Positions 1 to 6,682 are shown, counted from the stretch's first letter. The stretch is 17,750 nt of DNA from Rhodocyclaceae bacterium (GCA_017444505.1 JAFSWK010000236.1:1-17750); one strand, 5' to 3'. The notes: generated by a model not told the origin, from the sequence alone. Numbers and translations are program-made.

Positions 1-525
1 AAAAACCCCGACGTGCCCGAGCTTGTGCGCGGCAACACCGGGCGCGTCAAGGGTCATCTCGTCGCCCTGCTCACGCTCATGAAAGGCCAGCCGCTGGCCT
101 ACAACAAAGACAATCAGGAAGACAAGGAACCGCTGTTCGACACCGCCGACACCGTCATCGACACCCTGCGCATCTACGCCGACATGGTCGGCGGCATCCG
201 CGTGCGCGCGGAAAACATGCGCGCCGCGCTGCGGCAAGGCTTCGCCACCGCCACCGACCTGGCGGATTATCTGGTGAAAAAAGGCTTGCCCTTCCGCGAC
301 GCCCACGAAGCCGTCGCCCGCGCCGTGCGCGCCTGCGAAGCGCGCGGCTGCGACCTGGCCGAACTGCCGCTGGACGAACTGCGCGCCTTCTCGCCGCTGA
401 TTGGCGACGAGGTGCTTGAAGTGCTCAAAATCGAAGGCTCACTGGCCGCCCGCAACCACACCGGCGGCACCGCGCCTGCCGCCGTTCGCCAGGCTATCGC
501 CTGCGCGCGCGAAAAGCTGAAATAA
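1..525 (+). CDS. argH: argininosuccinate lyase, C-terminal part (left end cut by window)
   Basis: ArgH splits argininosuccinate into arginine and fumarate, the last step of arginine biosynthesis in the cytoplasm. The open frame runs in from the window edge, so about 174 residues are visible of a protein usually near 460. The first residues, KNPDVPELVRG, match the end of the family's conserved KKNPD loop. They are followed by the typical stretches with GRVKGHL, LPLAYNKD-like (here QPLAYNKDNQEDKEPLFD) and the C-terminal NHTGGTAP segment, all characteristic of the lyase C-terminal domain. The frame ends in TAA with no clear terminator after it. The real start lies outside the window; the GTG at position 13 is an internal valine codon. 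Identification is firm. Confidence 0.95.
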   Translation, partial: KNPDVPELVRGNTGRVKGHLVALLTLMKGQPLAYNKDNQEDKEPLFDTADTVIDTLRIYADMVGGIRVRAENMRAALRQGFATATDLADYLVKKGLPFRDAHEAVARAVRACEARGCDLAELPLDELRAFSPLIGDEVLEVLKIEGSLAARNHTGGTAPAAVRQAIACAREKLK

Positions 526-618
526 GCGGGGCAGGGCGCGTTTGGAAAAGTTTGACGGGATGCGGGTTAATGAATGGTCTGCCATGCCCGCCGCGGGCGG
601 CAAAAGGCAGCCGAAATT

Positions 619-1200
619 TCAGGCAAACAGGCGGCGAATATGTTGCCGGTAATTGGCAATATATTGCTCCACCTGCGGGTTTTTAATGACGTCATTGCAC
701 ATAAAGGTGGGCAAAGGCGACATGCCAATGAACTGCATGGCCTTGTGCAGGTGGAAATAGACCATGTCCACGCCCCGCGCTTCAAAAAATTCGCCTTTTT
801 CGGTGAAGGCTTCCCGCGGCGCATTCCATGTGACGGAGAACATGTATTTTTTATTTTTCAACAAGCCGCCCGTGCCATAACCGTGCGCGGGGTCTTCGTG
901 ATGTCGTCCATCGCCGCCTAGAAATTTTCCGTCGCTGGCAATGAATACTTCGTCAATATATTTTTTCACAATCCACGGCTCTCCCATCCACCACGCGGGC
1001 ATTTGCCAGATGATGACGTCGGTTGCCATGATTTTGGCCACTTCCTGCGCGATGTCATAACCATCTTCAATTCTGGTTTCAAAAACTTCCTTACCCAGTT
1101 ATTGTAATTCTTCTTTGGCAACCCCATGCAGCGTGGCATTGAGCTTCGCGCCAGAAGTGGCAAAAACTTTCGCGCCGTTAATCAGTAAAACACTGTTCAT
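619..1200 (-). pseudogene. mdaB: MdaB-type NAD(P)H:quinone reductase, interrupted by an in-frame stop
   Basis: MdaB is a flavodoxin-fold cytoplasmic quinone reductase that uses NAD(P)H to reduce quinones by two electrons. Read from the ATG at 1200, the frame begins MNSVLLINGAKVFATSG, the flavin-binding N-terminus of the family, and reaches a TAA at codon 34 (1099-1101). Without changing frame it continues LGKEVFETRIEDGYD and then VIIWQMPAWWMGEPW, YIDEVF, NAPREAFTEKGEFF and PLPTFMCNDVIK, all recognisable MdaB segments. It ends at 619 after 193 codons, the same length as the E. coli protein. The defect is thus a single nonsense codon, not a frameshift. GC is about 46% in four 60-base lines counted here, against about 70% in a recC line, which suggests transfer from another genome. 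Restart at the internal ATG at 1041 would lack the flavin-binding N-terminus. A sequencing error cannot be excluded. Confidence 0.85.
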
Positions 1201-1293
1201 GATCCGGATTCCAGTAAGAAATAATGCAATGCGCCCACAAGAAGCGCCATGATCGGCAACGCGCGGGCAAATGCAAAGCCCGCCCGCACGCAT

Positions 1294-1330
1294 AAAAAAG
1301 CCTGCCGACTTGAAGAAGCCGGCAGGTTTT
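1294..1330 (-). terminator. Rho-independent terminator after the CAP lipoprotein gene
   Basis: Arms CCTGCCG (1301-1307) and CGGCAGG (1320-1326) form a 7-bp stem with a 12-nt loop. Read on the minus strand, the stem is followed by C and six T. It lies 25 nt beyond the stop of the CAP gene. Four T also follow on the plus side, so weak bidirectional activity is possible. Confidence 0.8.
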
Positions 1331-1354
1331 GCGAGGAAATTTACCAGCGGCAGG

Positions 1355-2326
1355 TCAGAAGGGCTTCTGGCCAATAATATTGCCGCGCGGATTGTAGCGG
1401 CAGGTCATGAAAGCCCAGCTACCGCAGCGAGCATAGCCGCAGCCCACTTCGGTCGTGCCCTTCCAGACAATCTGGGTATAGTGACCGTATTTGTTGAAGG
1501 ACGCATCTGCGCTAATGGGTTGGCCGTTGTAGTATTTGCGTTCCTCCACCCAGTAGTTGACGCCGTCTGCGACGCTGTATCCGCCCGGAGTGCCCCAGAA
1601 CAGGTTTTCGCCGTGGGAAATGCCGCTGGCGTGCGCCAAGGTGCATTTTTTGGAATGCTCAAGAGCCTGGCTGGCGAGGGTGTCGTTCCATTTGAGGGCG
1701 GGCAGGCCGGCATTTTCCGCAGCGCGCGCATCGTTATGCGCCTTGAGGATGGCGCATTTTTCCGCCTGCGTAACCGGCTGCGTGGTGCTCATCTTGCCGG
1801 GGTTGCCGACGTTGGCGCAGGGGTCGGACGGATTGACCGGCGTGCTGGCGGCGGCGACATTCAGGTTGCGCGTAAAGTAGTCGCCGGTTTCAACCACGGT
1901 CAGGCGCACGGAAATCTTGCCGCCGGCAGCCGGAGTGATGACAAACGAGCCGGAGCCATTGCTGATGGTGGTGGCAATTTTCTGCGCGCCATTCGAGAAC
2001 GTGCCTTGAACGTTGCCGTTGTAGTGGACGATGGAAACATCCACCGCGCGCGAGCCGGACAGAGGCTTGCCGTCATCATAGATGGTGAAGCGCACGGTGT
2101 TCGCCTCGCCCGCTTTCAGGGCGGCGTTGGCAGCGCCGTTGACGCTGTCGATGGTGGCGTTGTCCGGCGTGATGGCGGGAGAGGGCGTGGGACTCGGCTG
2201 GACAGAGCTGCACCGGGAATCATTCGGATTGGCGGCGCAGTATTCCGCGATTTCCTGCTCGGTGCAGGCAGAAAGAGAAAACGCGACAGCCGCCGCCAGC
2301 AGGGGAAGGGAGGGTTTGAAATCCAT
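1355..2326 (-). CDS. CAP/SCP (PR-1-like) domain lipoprotein with Ig-like middle domain
   Basis: The product is a 323-residue predicted lipoprotein. The start at 2326 is preceded by AAAGGAG at good spacing and gives a signal peptide ending in the lipobox LSAC, so Cys21 should be lipidated. Next come a short Cys-containing segment, a Pro/Ser/Thr linker (about 43-54), a beta-rich Ig-like region (about 60-160, with TVRFTIYDDGKPLSG and SVRLTV, like bacterial Ig/invasin repeats), and a CAP domain (about 191-323). The CAP signatures are strong: AHNDAR, HGENLFWG, WVEERKYY and GHYTQIVWKGTTEVGCGYA. His232, Glu240, Glu261 and His282 are the likely metal/cavity tetrad, and several Cys could form disulfides. 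Members of this superfamily have varied roles (lipid binding, defence, proteolysis); no specific activity follows from the sequence. Single gene with its own terminator. An upstream in-frame ATG at 2365 is rejected because it would bury the signal peptide. Confidence 0.9.
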   Translation of the reverse strand: MDFKPSLPLLAAAVAFSLSACTEQEIAEYCAANPNDSRCSSVQPSPTPSPAITPDNATIDSVNGAANAALKAGEANTVRFTIYDDGKPLSGSRAVDVSIVHYNGNVQGTFSNGAQKIATTISNGSGSFVITPAAGGKISVRLTVVETGDYFTRNLNVAAASTPVNPSDPCANVGNPGKMSTTQPVTQAEKCAILKAHNDARAAENAGLPALKWNDTLASQALEHSKKCTLAHASGISHGENLFWGTPGGYSVADGVNYWVEERKYYNGQPISADASFNKYGHYTQIVWKGTTEVGCGYARCGSWAFMTCRYNPRGNIIGQKPF

Positions 2327-2638
2327 ATGTGACTCCTTTATGGGGTGAAAGACAATGCGCATCAAAGCCGCGCTACGGTGAATTGACTGCCCCGGTGCGT
2401 GGCGGGCGGTGTAGCGGTGATGCCCGCTGGCAGGCGACTTTCTTGGTGTTGTTATGCGCGTTGCCGGTAACAGTCAAGTCTCACGATTGTAACGCGCTGT
2501 AAGCAAGAAGTCAAGAGCGGGGCGAGGCGCGGGAGGCAAATTTTTGTCGACCCACTGTGCCTGGCCACTTTGTGTTTTATCAGACATACAATCCGCGCAG
2601 CACTTCTCTGGTCAATCTGGCGCGCATACGGCCAAGGC
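2327..2638. other. divergent intergenic region, no gene seen
   Basis: This 312-nt gap separates the divergent CAP lipoprotein and BASS transporter genes and must hold both promoters. I see the CAP ribosome binding site beside 2326, but no convincing -35/-10 pair for either gene. Short open frames here have no start site or codon pattern worth reporting. No hairpin with a T-run was found. Confidence 0.5.
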
Positions 2639-3493
2639 ATGAACACGATTTTCATTGTTCTCCCCATACTGACGGTGTTGATGTTCGACCTCGGGCTGAT
2701 TTTGCACCCGGGCGATTTCCGGCTGTTTTTGCATCGCCCGCGTCCGCTGCTGGCGGGGCTGCTTGGGCAAATTGTTTTGCTGCCCGTCATCGCCTGGGCG
2801 GTGGCGTGGGTGTTTCAGCCTGAACCGCTGTTTTTCATCGGCCTCATGCTCATCGCGTGCAGCCCGGGCGGCAGTTCCAGCAACGTCTTTTCGATGCTAG
2901 CACGCGGCGACGTGGCTTTGTCCGTATTGCTGACGGCGGCCAGCAGCATCATTACGCTGTTTACTGTGCCGCTCATCATGGCGTGGGTCACGCACGCGGC
3001 GGGCGCGCAAACCGGCGTGCGCCTGCCGGTGGGCAACCTGCTGGTGCAAAACCTGCTTTTCATGGCCGTGCCGATTGTCGCGGGCGTGTGCCTTGCGGCG
3101 CGGCGCGCGCAGCTTGCCGCGCGCATTCATCAGGTGTTGAAGCGGCTGGCGTTTCCCTTGCTGCTGTTTTTGGCTGCGGTGTTTTTCGTGCAGCACCGCG
3201 CCGCCATCGTGCAACACTTTCCTTCGCTGGGCGCTGCCGTGGCGGTGCTGATTTTGCTGGCGATGGGGGCGGGCGCCGCTCTTTCGCGTGCGCTGCACCT
3301 TGCCGGACGCGAACGGCGCACCATCGTCATCGAAATCGGGATGCAAAACGCTGCCCAGGCCATCGCCGTAGCCGCAAGCCCGCTGGTCTTCAACAATGAA
3401 ACCATCGCCATCCCGGCGATTGTGTATGCGCTGATGATGAACGTGATTTTGTTGAGCTACGTTGCCGTGCTTGCACGAACCGCGCCGGACTGA
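2639..3493 (+). CDS. bile acid:sodium symporter (BASS) family permease
   Basis: This 284-residue inner-membrane protein is almost entirely hydrophobic, with roughly eight to nine membrane segments. Family signatures are clear: the FDLGLIL stretch in the first third, IACSPGGSSSNVFSMLARGDVALSV at about residues 78-102 (the conserved Na+-site loop), and EIGMQNAAQAIAVA near the C-terminus (the second conserved loop). BASS proteins move organic anions, in bacteria often pantoate, keto acids or other carboxylates, with sodium; the substrate cannot be read from sequence. The ATG at 2639 is chosen because it begins the first membrane segment (MNTIFIVLPIL). Its ribosome site is poor, only AAGG one base away, and the frame upstream has only a TTG. 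It stands alone, divergent from the CAP lipoprotein gene and convergent with the toxin-antitoxin pair, whose antitoxin stop is 9 nt away. Confidence 0.88.
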   Translation: MNTIFIVLPILTVLMFDLGLILHPGDFRLFLHRPRPLLAGLLGQIVLLPVIAWAVAWVFQPEPLFFIGLMLIACSPGGSSSNVFSMLARGDVALSVLLTAASSIITLFTVPLIMAWVTHAAGAQTGVRLPVGNLLVQNLLFMAVPIVAGVCLAARRAQLAARIHQVLKRLAFPLLLFLAAVFFVQHRAAIVQHFPSLGAAVAVLILLAMGAGAALSRALHLAGRERRTIVIEIGMQNAAQAIAVAASPLVFNNETIAIPAIVYALMMNVILLSYVAVLARTAPD

Positions 3494-3502
3494 AAAACGA
3501 TG

Positions 3503-3862
3503 TCAGGCGGCCTTTTGCAGCATGAAGTCTACGTGCACCGCTTCATAGGGAAAGTGCAGCTTGCCGTCAGCGGTTTTGTCGACCAGCCCGCACAGCACCA
3601 GCGCCTGCGCATCCGAGTGCACGCCTTTGACATCGCGCCCGACGCGCCGCGCCAGTTCGCACACGCCCAGCGGCCCTGCGCCCGTGAGTGCGTTGAGCAC
3701 ACGCCAGCGCCCGGGCGTGAGCGTGCGCGCCATCGCTTCTGCCGACGGGAATGTGTATTGGGGCGAACCTGTTGCCCTCGACGGGTTTTCAGCGGCAGCC
3801 AGCGCCGCGCGGCGCACATCTTCAAAGTTGCCGATGTTGATGGTCAGGATGGTCGTATCCAT
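3503..3862 (-). CDS. tumA: TumA-type (HVO_A0114 family) HTH antitoxin
   Basis: This 119-residue protein is the probable DNA-binding antitoxin of the pair with the gene just upstream. A short N-terminal strand region (MDTTILTINIGNFEDV) leads to a winged helix-turn-helix at about residues 50-100: LTPGRWRVLNALTGAGPLGVCELARRVGRDVKGVHSDAQALVLCGLV. This layout is typical of the HVO_A0114 family of predicted regulators that sit next to TumE toxins. The start at 3862 is set by GGAG overlapping the toxin's stop codon, 7 nt downstream of which the ATG lies, so translation is probably coupled. The longer frame upstream overlaps the toxin gene and is rejected. By analogy with other type II systems it should bind the toxin and repress the shared promoter; that is inference. 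Its stop faces the BASS gene's stop at 9 nt. Confidence 0.82.
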   Translation of the reverse strand: MDTTILTINIGNFEDVRRAALAAAENPSRATGSPQYTFPSAEAMARTLTPGRWRVLNALTGAGPLGVCELARRVGRDVKGVHSDAQALVLCGLVDKTADGKLHFPYEAVHVDFMLQKAA

Positions 3863-3869
3863 AGCTTGC

Positions 3870-4148
3870 TCACTCCATTTTTGCCACCAGCGACCAGAAA
3901 TCATCCAGCAGCGCATCCAGCGTGGAAAAGCGGTAAGGCACTTCCGGTCCGTGTAGGTGATAGTGGTCGCCTTTGCCTCGCTCATTGTCAAAACGCAGCA
4001 CACACTGCCCGTCCGCAACACAGACCAGCCGGTACTTGTACAGATGCACAGACGGCGCAACAGGCGCGCTTACCTGCCAAATCACGATTTCGGCAAAGCG
4101 GCGCTCATCAATGTACAACCGCCGTCTGTAAATGAGCCGCGCGTTCAT
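3870..4148 (-). CDS. tumE: TumE family toxin of a type II toxin-antitoxin system
   Basis: This 92-residue protein matches the TumE (formerly DUF6516) family of predicted toxins. The diagnostic parts are MNARLIYRRRLYIDERRFAEIVIWQV at the N-terminus, the HLYKYRL strand at about 35-41, and the block RFDNERGKGDHYH at 52-64, followed by PYRFSTLDALLDDFW. The charged D-N-E-R-G-K-G-D-H cluster is the most conserved part and likely holds active residues. The start at 4148 begins the family-typical MNARLIY. A GTG at 4169 would add seven residues but overlaps the -10 box. No Shine-Dalgarno precedes 4148, and the -10 box ends only 7 nt before the ATG, so the mRNA may be leaderless. The toxin gene precedes the antitoxin gene in the operon. 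Family assignment is good; the toxic mechanism is not visible. Confidence 0.83.
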   Translation of the reverse strand: MNARLIYRRRLYIDERRFAEIVIWQVSAPVAPSVHLYKYRLVCVADGQCVLRFDNERGKGDHYHLHGPEVPYRFSTLDALLDDFWSLVAKME

Positions 4149-4165
4149 GTTGTAAATTATACAAC
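4149..4165 (-). promoter_or_regulatory. tumE-tumA promoter -10 box inside a palindromic putative operator
   Basis: A 17-bp inverted repeat, GTTGTA-N5-TACAAC, lies directly against the toxin ATG. On the minus strand it contains a perfect TATAAT (4156-4161). The end of TATAAT is 7 nt from the ATG, the usual distance to a transcription start, so the transcript probably begins at or near the start codon. No good -35 hexamer is seen 16-18 nt upstream. A repressor bound to the palindrome would block RNA polymerase; TumA is the obvious candidate (inference). Confidence 0.6.
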
Positions 4166-4232
4166 GCACTGCATACCATCGCCCACAACAGGTCTGCCAG
4201 AATGAAAAATGGCAACGCCGAACAAGCGCATA

Positions 4233-4264
4233 AAAGAAAACCCCGCGCCGGAGAGGGCGCGGGG
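4233..4264 (-). terminator. terminator after the tRNA-Val/tRNA-Ser transcript
   Basis: The arms CCCCGCGCC (4241-4249) and GGCGCGGGG (4256-4264) make a 9-bp GC-rich stem with a 6-nt loop. On the minus strand it is followed by TTTTCTTTT. It lies 35 nt past the CCA end of tRNA-Ser and ends the tRNA transcript before the toxin-antitoxin promoter. Confidence 0.85.
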
Positions 4265-4298
4265 TGCAATGGTGTGTGTGAGGAGACGGAGCCTGTCT

Positions 4299-4392
4299 TG
4301 GCGGAAACGGAGGGATTCGAACCCTCGATACCGGTTTATGCCGGTATGCTCCCTTAGCAGGGGAGTGCCTTCGACCTCTCGGCCACGTTTCC
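4299..4392 (-). tRNA. tRNA-Ser(GCT)
   Basis: On the minus strand the gene folds as a class II tRNA. The acceptor is GGAAACG/CGTTTCC with discriminator G and an encoded CCA (4299-4301). The anticodon loop contains CTGCTAA with anticodon GCT, reading AGC and AGU. There is a long variable arm with a 7-bp stem (ATACCGG/CCGGTAT), as expected for serine, and a standard T arm with GGTTCGAATCC. It is second in the transcript, 32 nt after tRNA-Val. Confidence 0.96.
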
Positions 4393-4424
4393 GGATTCGG
4401 AGCGGGTTCCCTGAAACTTGCGGA

Positions 4425-4499
4425 TGGTGGGCGGTACTGGGATCGAACCAGTGACCCCTGCCGTGTGAAGGCAGTGCTCTACCGCTGAGCTAACCGCCC
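4425..4499 (-). tRNA. tRNA-Val(CAC)
   Basis: On the minus strand the acceptor is GGGCGGT/ACCGCCC, with discriminator A and an encoded CCA (4425-4427). The D arm reads TTAGCTCAGCGGTAGAGC. The anticodon stem CTGCC/GGCAG encloses TTCACAC, giving anticodon CAC for the valine codon GUG. The T arm contains GGTTCGATCCC. It is first in the transcript, immediately after the promoter. Confidence 0.95.
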
Positions 4500-4515
4500 G
4501 TCCGAAAGAGGGAGG

Positions 4516-4544
4516 ATTGTAAGTAGGCGGGGAGTTTGCGTCAA
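4516..4544 (-). promoter_or_regulatory. sigma70 promoter of the tRNA-Val/tRNA-Ser operon
   Basis: On the minus strand TTGACG (4539-4544) and TACAAT (4516-4521) are separated by exactly 17 bp. A CCTCCC stretch follows the -10 box, a GC-rich discriminator of the kind found at stringently controlled stable RNA promoters. The tRNA-Val 5' end is 16 nt beyond the -10 box, leaving a short leader to be trimmed. Confidence 0.8.
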
Positions 4545-4560
4545 GGGAGGCGCAAACGCA

Positions 4561-4587
4561 AATGCGGCAGTTTTTCACTGCCGCATT
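4561..4587 (-). terminator. hairpin terminator after the chemoreceptor gene
   Basis: AATGCGGCAG (4561-4570) and CTGCCGCATT (4578-4587) form a perfect 10-bp stem with a 7-nt loop, 23 nt past the chemoreceptor stop. On the minus strand the tail is modest (TTTGCGTTTG, partly overlapping the stem). On the plus strand a T5 run overlaps the stem end, so it may work both ways. Confidence 0.7.
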
Positions 4588-4610
4588 TTTGCGAAGTTCG
4601 CCCGCGGAAC

Positions 4611-5729
4611 TTAGTGCGCGGGGGCGGATTCCGCCGCGGGCTGCTGCGTGTTGGAAGATTCCATGCGTTCCAGCGCGTCCAGCACGCCCATCGAGGCTTT
4701 TTCCATTTCGGTCACCGCTTCGACCACGGCGCGGCCATCGCCCGCAGCGTGCGCGCGAAGGGCTTTCTGGGCGCAGCCGTGCACGAGCTGGTGCGGCGCT
4801 TCAATGTCGCGATAGCCCGGCAGGGCGGAATAGCGCTGTTTGCCTTCGCCGCTGTAATACCATTTGCCGAGACGACATTCGGAATGCGAGGCGAATTTGC
4901 TTTCGTCGTCATCGATCAACCCCAGCAGCGCCTGATAGACGCGGAATTTGAAGATGAGGTGGTCGACCTTGACCAGCTCGCAGAAACCGCGCAGGGCGCG
5001 CAATTCGGAGGCCTTCTCGATATTGGAGAACCGATCCACCAGGCCGCGCATGGTTGTGGCGGCATGTTGGCCATTCTGGCTGGAGCCGGACGCCCGATCG
5101 GCCAGTTTGGCCATCTGGTCGCGGCTCTCGCCGCTATCGGTGCGGATGAGATGCACCAGACTGGCGATTTCAGAGGTGGCGTTGGCGGTGCGTTCGGCCA
5201 GTTTGCGCACCTCGTCGGCCACCACCGCGAACCCGCGCCCGGCCTCGCCCGCGCGCGCCGCTTCAATGGCGGCGTTGAGCGCCAGCAGGTTGGTTTGATC
5301 GGCAATGTCTTTAATCAACTGGAGAATGCCGCCGACTTGCTGGGCGCGCTCATCGAGCTTGCCGACCTTTTCCGCTGCGTGTGAGGAATCATCCGCCAGT
5401 TGTGTGAGGTCGACCGCGATGCCGTCAATCGCCCCGCCGCTGTCGCGGCAGATCTGGCCGGCCTCGGCAGCGCGGGCCTGGGCTTCCAGCATGGAAGTCG
5501 CCAGATCCGAAAGCGAGCTTTGCGTGCTCGTCAGCGATTGCGAAAACAGCGACAGGTTGGCGAGCAAATCCGTCATGTTCTGGCTGCCGGCGCTGTTTTC
5601 ATGCGCGTGCTTTTCCGCTTCTTCGGCGCGCGCGCGCGCTTCGGCAAGCTGGGCGTTCTTGCGTTCCAGTTCAGAGCGCAATTTGAGAATTTCCTGAGAA
5701 TGATCGTTATCTTTATTTCCAAACAGCAT
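4611..5729 (-). CDS. soluble methyl-accepting chemotaxis protein with C-terminal CZB zinc-binding domain
   Basis: This 372-residue chemoreceptor has no signal peptide or membrane segment, so it should be cytoplasmic. A charged coiled coil occupies about residues 11-45. The MCP signalling domain spans about 60-240, with the hairpin tip at 141-181 (DIADQTNLLALNAAIEAARA and GRGFAVVADEVRKLAERT), the part that contacts CheA and CheW. A CZB (chemoreceptor zinc-binding) domain follows at about 248-355. Its predicted zinc ligands are His257 (KVDHLIFK), Cys285 (CRLGKWYY), His313 and His317 (HQLVH). In known CZB receptors this site senses zinc or oxidants such as hypochlorous acid. There is no separate N-terminal ligand-binding domain, so CZB is the likely sensor. 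The start at 5729 has GGAGAGG 5 nt upstream. No other chemotaxis gene is in the window, and its signalling partners are unknown. Confidence 0.92.
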   Translation of the reverse strand: MLFGNKDNDHSQEILKLRSELERKNAQLAEARARAEEAEKHAHENSAGSQNMTDLLANLSLFSQSLTSTQSSLSDLATSMLEAQARAAEAGQICRDSGGAIDGIAVDLTQLADDSSHAAEKVGKLDERAQQVGGILQLIKDIADQTNLLALNAAIEAARAGEAGRGFAVVADEVRKLAERTANATSEIASLVHLIRTDSGESRDQMAKLADRASGSSQNGQHAATTMRGLVDRFSNIEKASELRALRGFCELVKVDHLIFKFRVYQALLGLIDDDESKFASHSECRLGKWYYSGEGKQRYSALPGYRDIEAPHQLVHGCAQKALRAHAAGDGRAVVEAVTEMEKASMGVLDALERMESSNTQQPAAESAPAH

Positions 5730-5932
5730 GATGGCCTCTCCAGCAATGCAAATCCGTCGAAAATGCTCCGTGCCTTTCAGCCTCGAGAGCGCGCATACAA
5801 ACCCTACAAAGTGCGTGCAATTCTACCTGAACCCCCGCGCAAATACAGAGGAATGCGCAGCCGATACGGTATTTTTTCACACGTACTTATCGCGTTTGCG
5901 CCCATATCCTGCCCGCGCGCCTCGCAAATGAA

Positions 5933-6682
5933 TCATTCACCATCAAAACCAAAACCCTGCGCGCGCGCCGCGGGACCGACCTGCGGGAAATAGACGCGGC
6001 TGTACGCGGCGGCCAGCGAGGCACTCCACGCTTCGCCGTCGGCGCGGCCAATCTGCTGCCAGTGCTGGCACAAGACGGCGTCGTATTCGGCAATGTCCTG
6101 CGGCAGACGGGCGGCGTCGTAGCGTTCTGCATGGGCAAAGCTGGCCAGCGGCAAACGCGGTTTGCAGCAGCCTTCTTCGGCGGCATAGCCCAGCGTGAGG
6201 CCGACCAGCGGGAAGGTGAGTTTGGGCAAACCCAGCAAATCAATCATCGCCTGCGGGTCGCGCCGGATGCCGCCAATGGGCACGACACCCAGCCCGACGG
6301 CGTGCGCGGCAGTCATCAGGTTGCCCAAAACGATGCCGACATCGACGGCGGCGGTGGCAAAGCCTTCCACGCTGCTGTGCACGGTTTGCTGCGCGCCGCC
6401 TGCGGCCACGCCGAGGCTGGTTTTGTATTGGTCGGCAACAATGGCGATGAACACCGGCGCTTGCGCCACCCATGCCTGATTTCCGGCGATTTCGGCAATG
6501 CGCGCGCGGCGCGCGGCATCTTGCACCACAACAAGCGAGACTTGCTGGCTGTTCATCGAGCCGGGCGCGCGCCAGGCAGCGCGCAGCACGGCGTCCAGCA
6601 CGTCGGGCGGCACGGGTTTTTCTTGATAGCGGCGGATGCTGCGGTGTTGCAGCATCAGGTCGAGCGTGGCGTTATTGTTCAT
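5933..6682 (-). CDS. NADPH-dependent flavin nitroreductase (NfsA/FRP-like)
   Basis: This is a 249-residue FMN-binding reductase of the nitroreductase fold. The start of the family pattern, HRSIRRYQEKPVPPDVLDAVL, contacts FMN phosphate. It is followed by WRAPGSMNSQQVSLVVV, a central AVDVGIVLGNLMTAAHAVGLG helix, and GGIRRDPQAMIDLLGLPKLT with PLVGLTLGYA, the segment typical of the NfsA/FRP oxygen-insensitive subgroup. Such enzymes reduce nitro compounds, quinones or free flavin with NADPH in the cytoplasm; the true substrate is not visible. Two ATGs lie in tandem (6685 and 6682). The second is chosen because the GGAG is 7 nt away rather than 4. The stop is at 5933. It is monocistronic and divergent from recC, with 117 nt between starts. 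Confidence 0.9.
   Translation of the reverse strand: MNNNATLDLMLQHRSIRRYQEKPVPPDVLDAVLRAAWRAPGSMNSQQVSLVVVQDAARRARIAEIAGNQAWVAQAPVFIAIVADQYKTSLGVAAGGAQQTVHSSVEGFATAAVDVGIVLGNLMTAAHAVGLGVVPIGGIRRDPQAMIDLLGLPKLTFPLVGLTLGYAAEEGCCKPRLPLASFAHAERYDAARLPQDIAEYDAVLCQHWQQIGRADGEAWSASLAAAYSRVYFPQVGPAARAQGFGFDGE

Noticed and set aside
555..605. GC-rich CCGCC-GCG-GGCGG hairpin between argH and mdaB as a terminator.
   Set aside because: The stem is only 5 bp with no T-run on either strand.
1271..2332. Plus-strand frame of 353 codons over the CAP lipoprotein gene.
   Set aside because: The opposite strand has a signal peptide, a lipobox and a clear CAP domain; this frame is its shadow.
4299..4499. tRNA-Ser or tRNA-Val 3' end as an attachment site for an integrated element containing the toxin-antitoxin genes.
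   Set aside because: I searched by eye for a second copy of the tRNA 3' sequence and found none in the window, and there is no integrase.
5730..5932. A sigma28-like CGATAA box upstream of the chemoreceptor gene.
   Set aside because: The matching TAAA -35 element is missing at the required distance, so a flagellar promoter is not supported.
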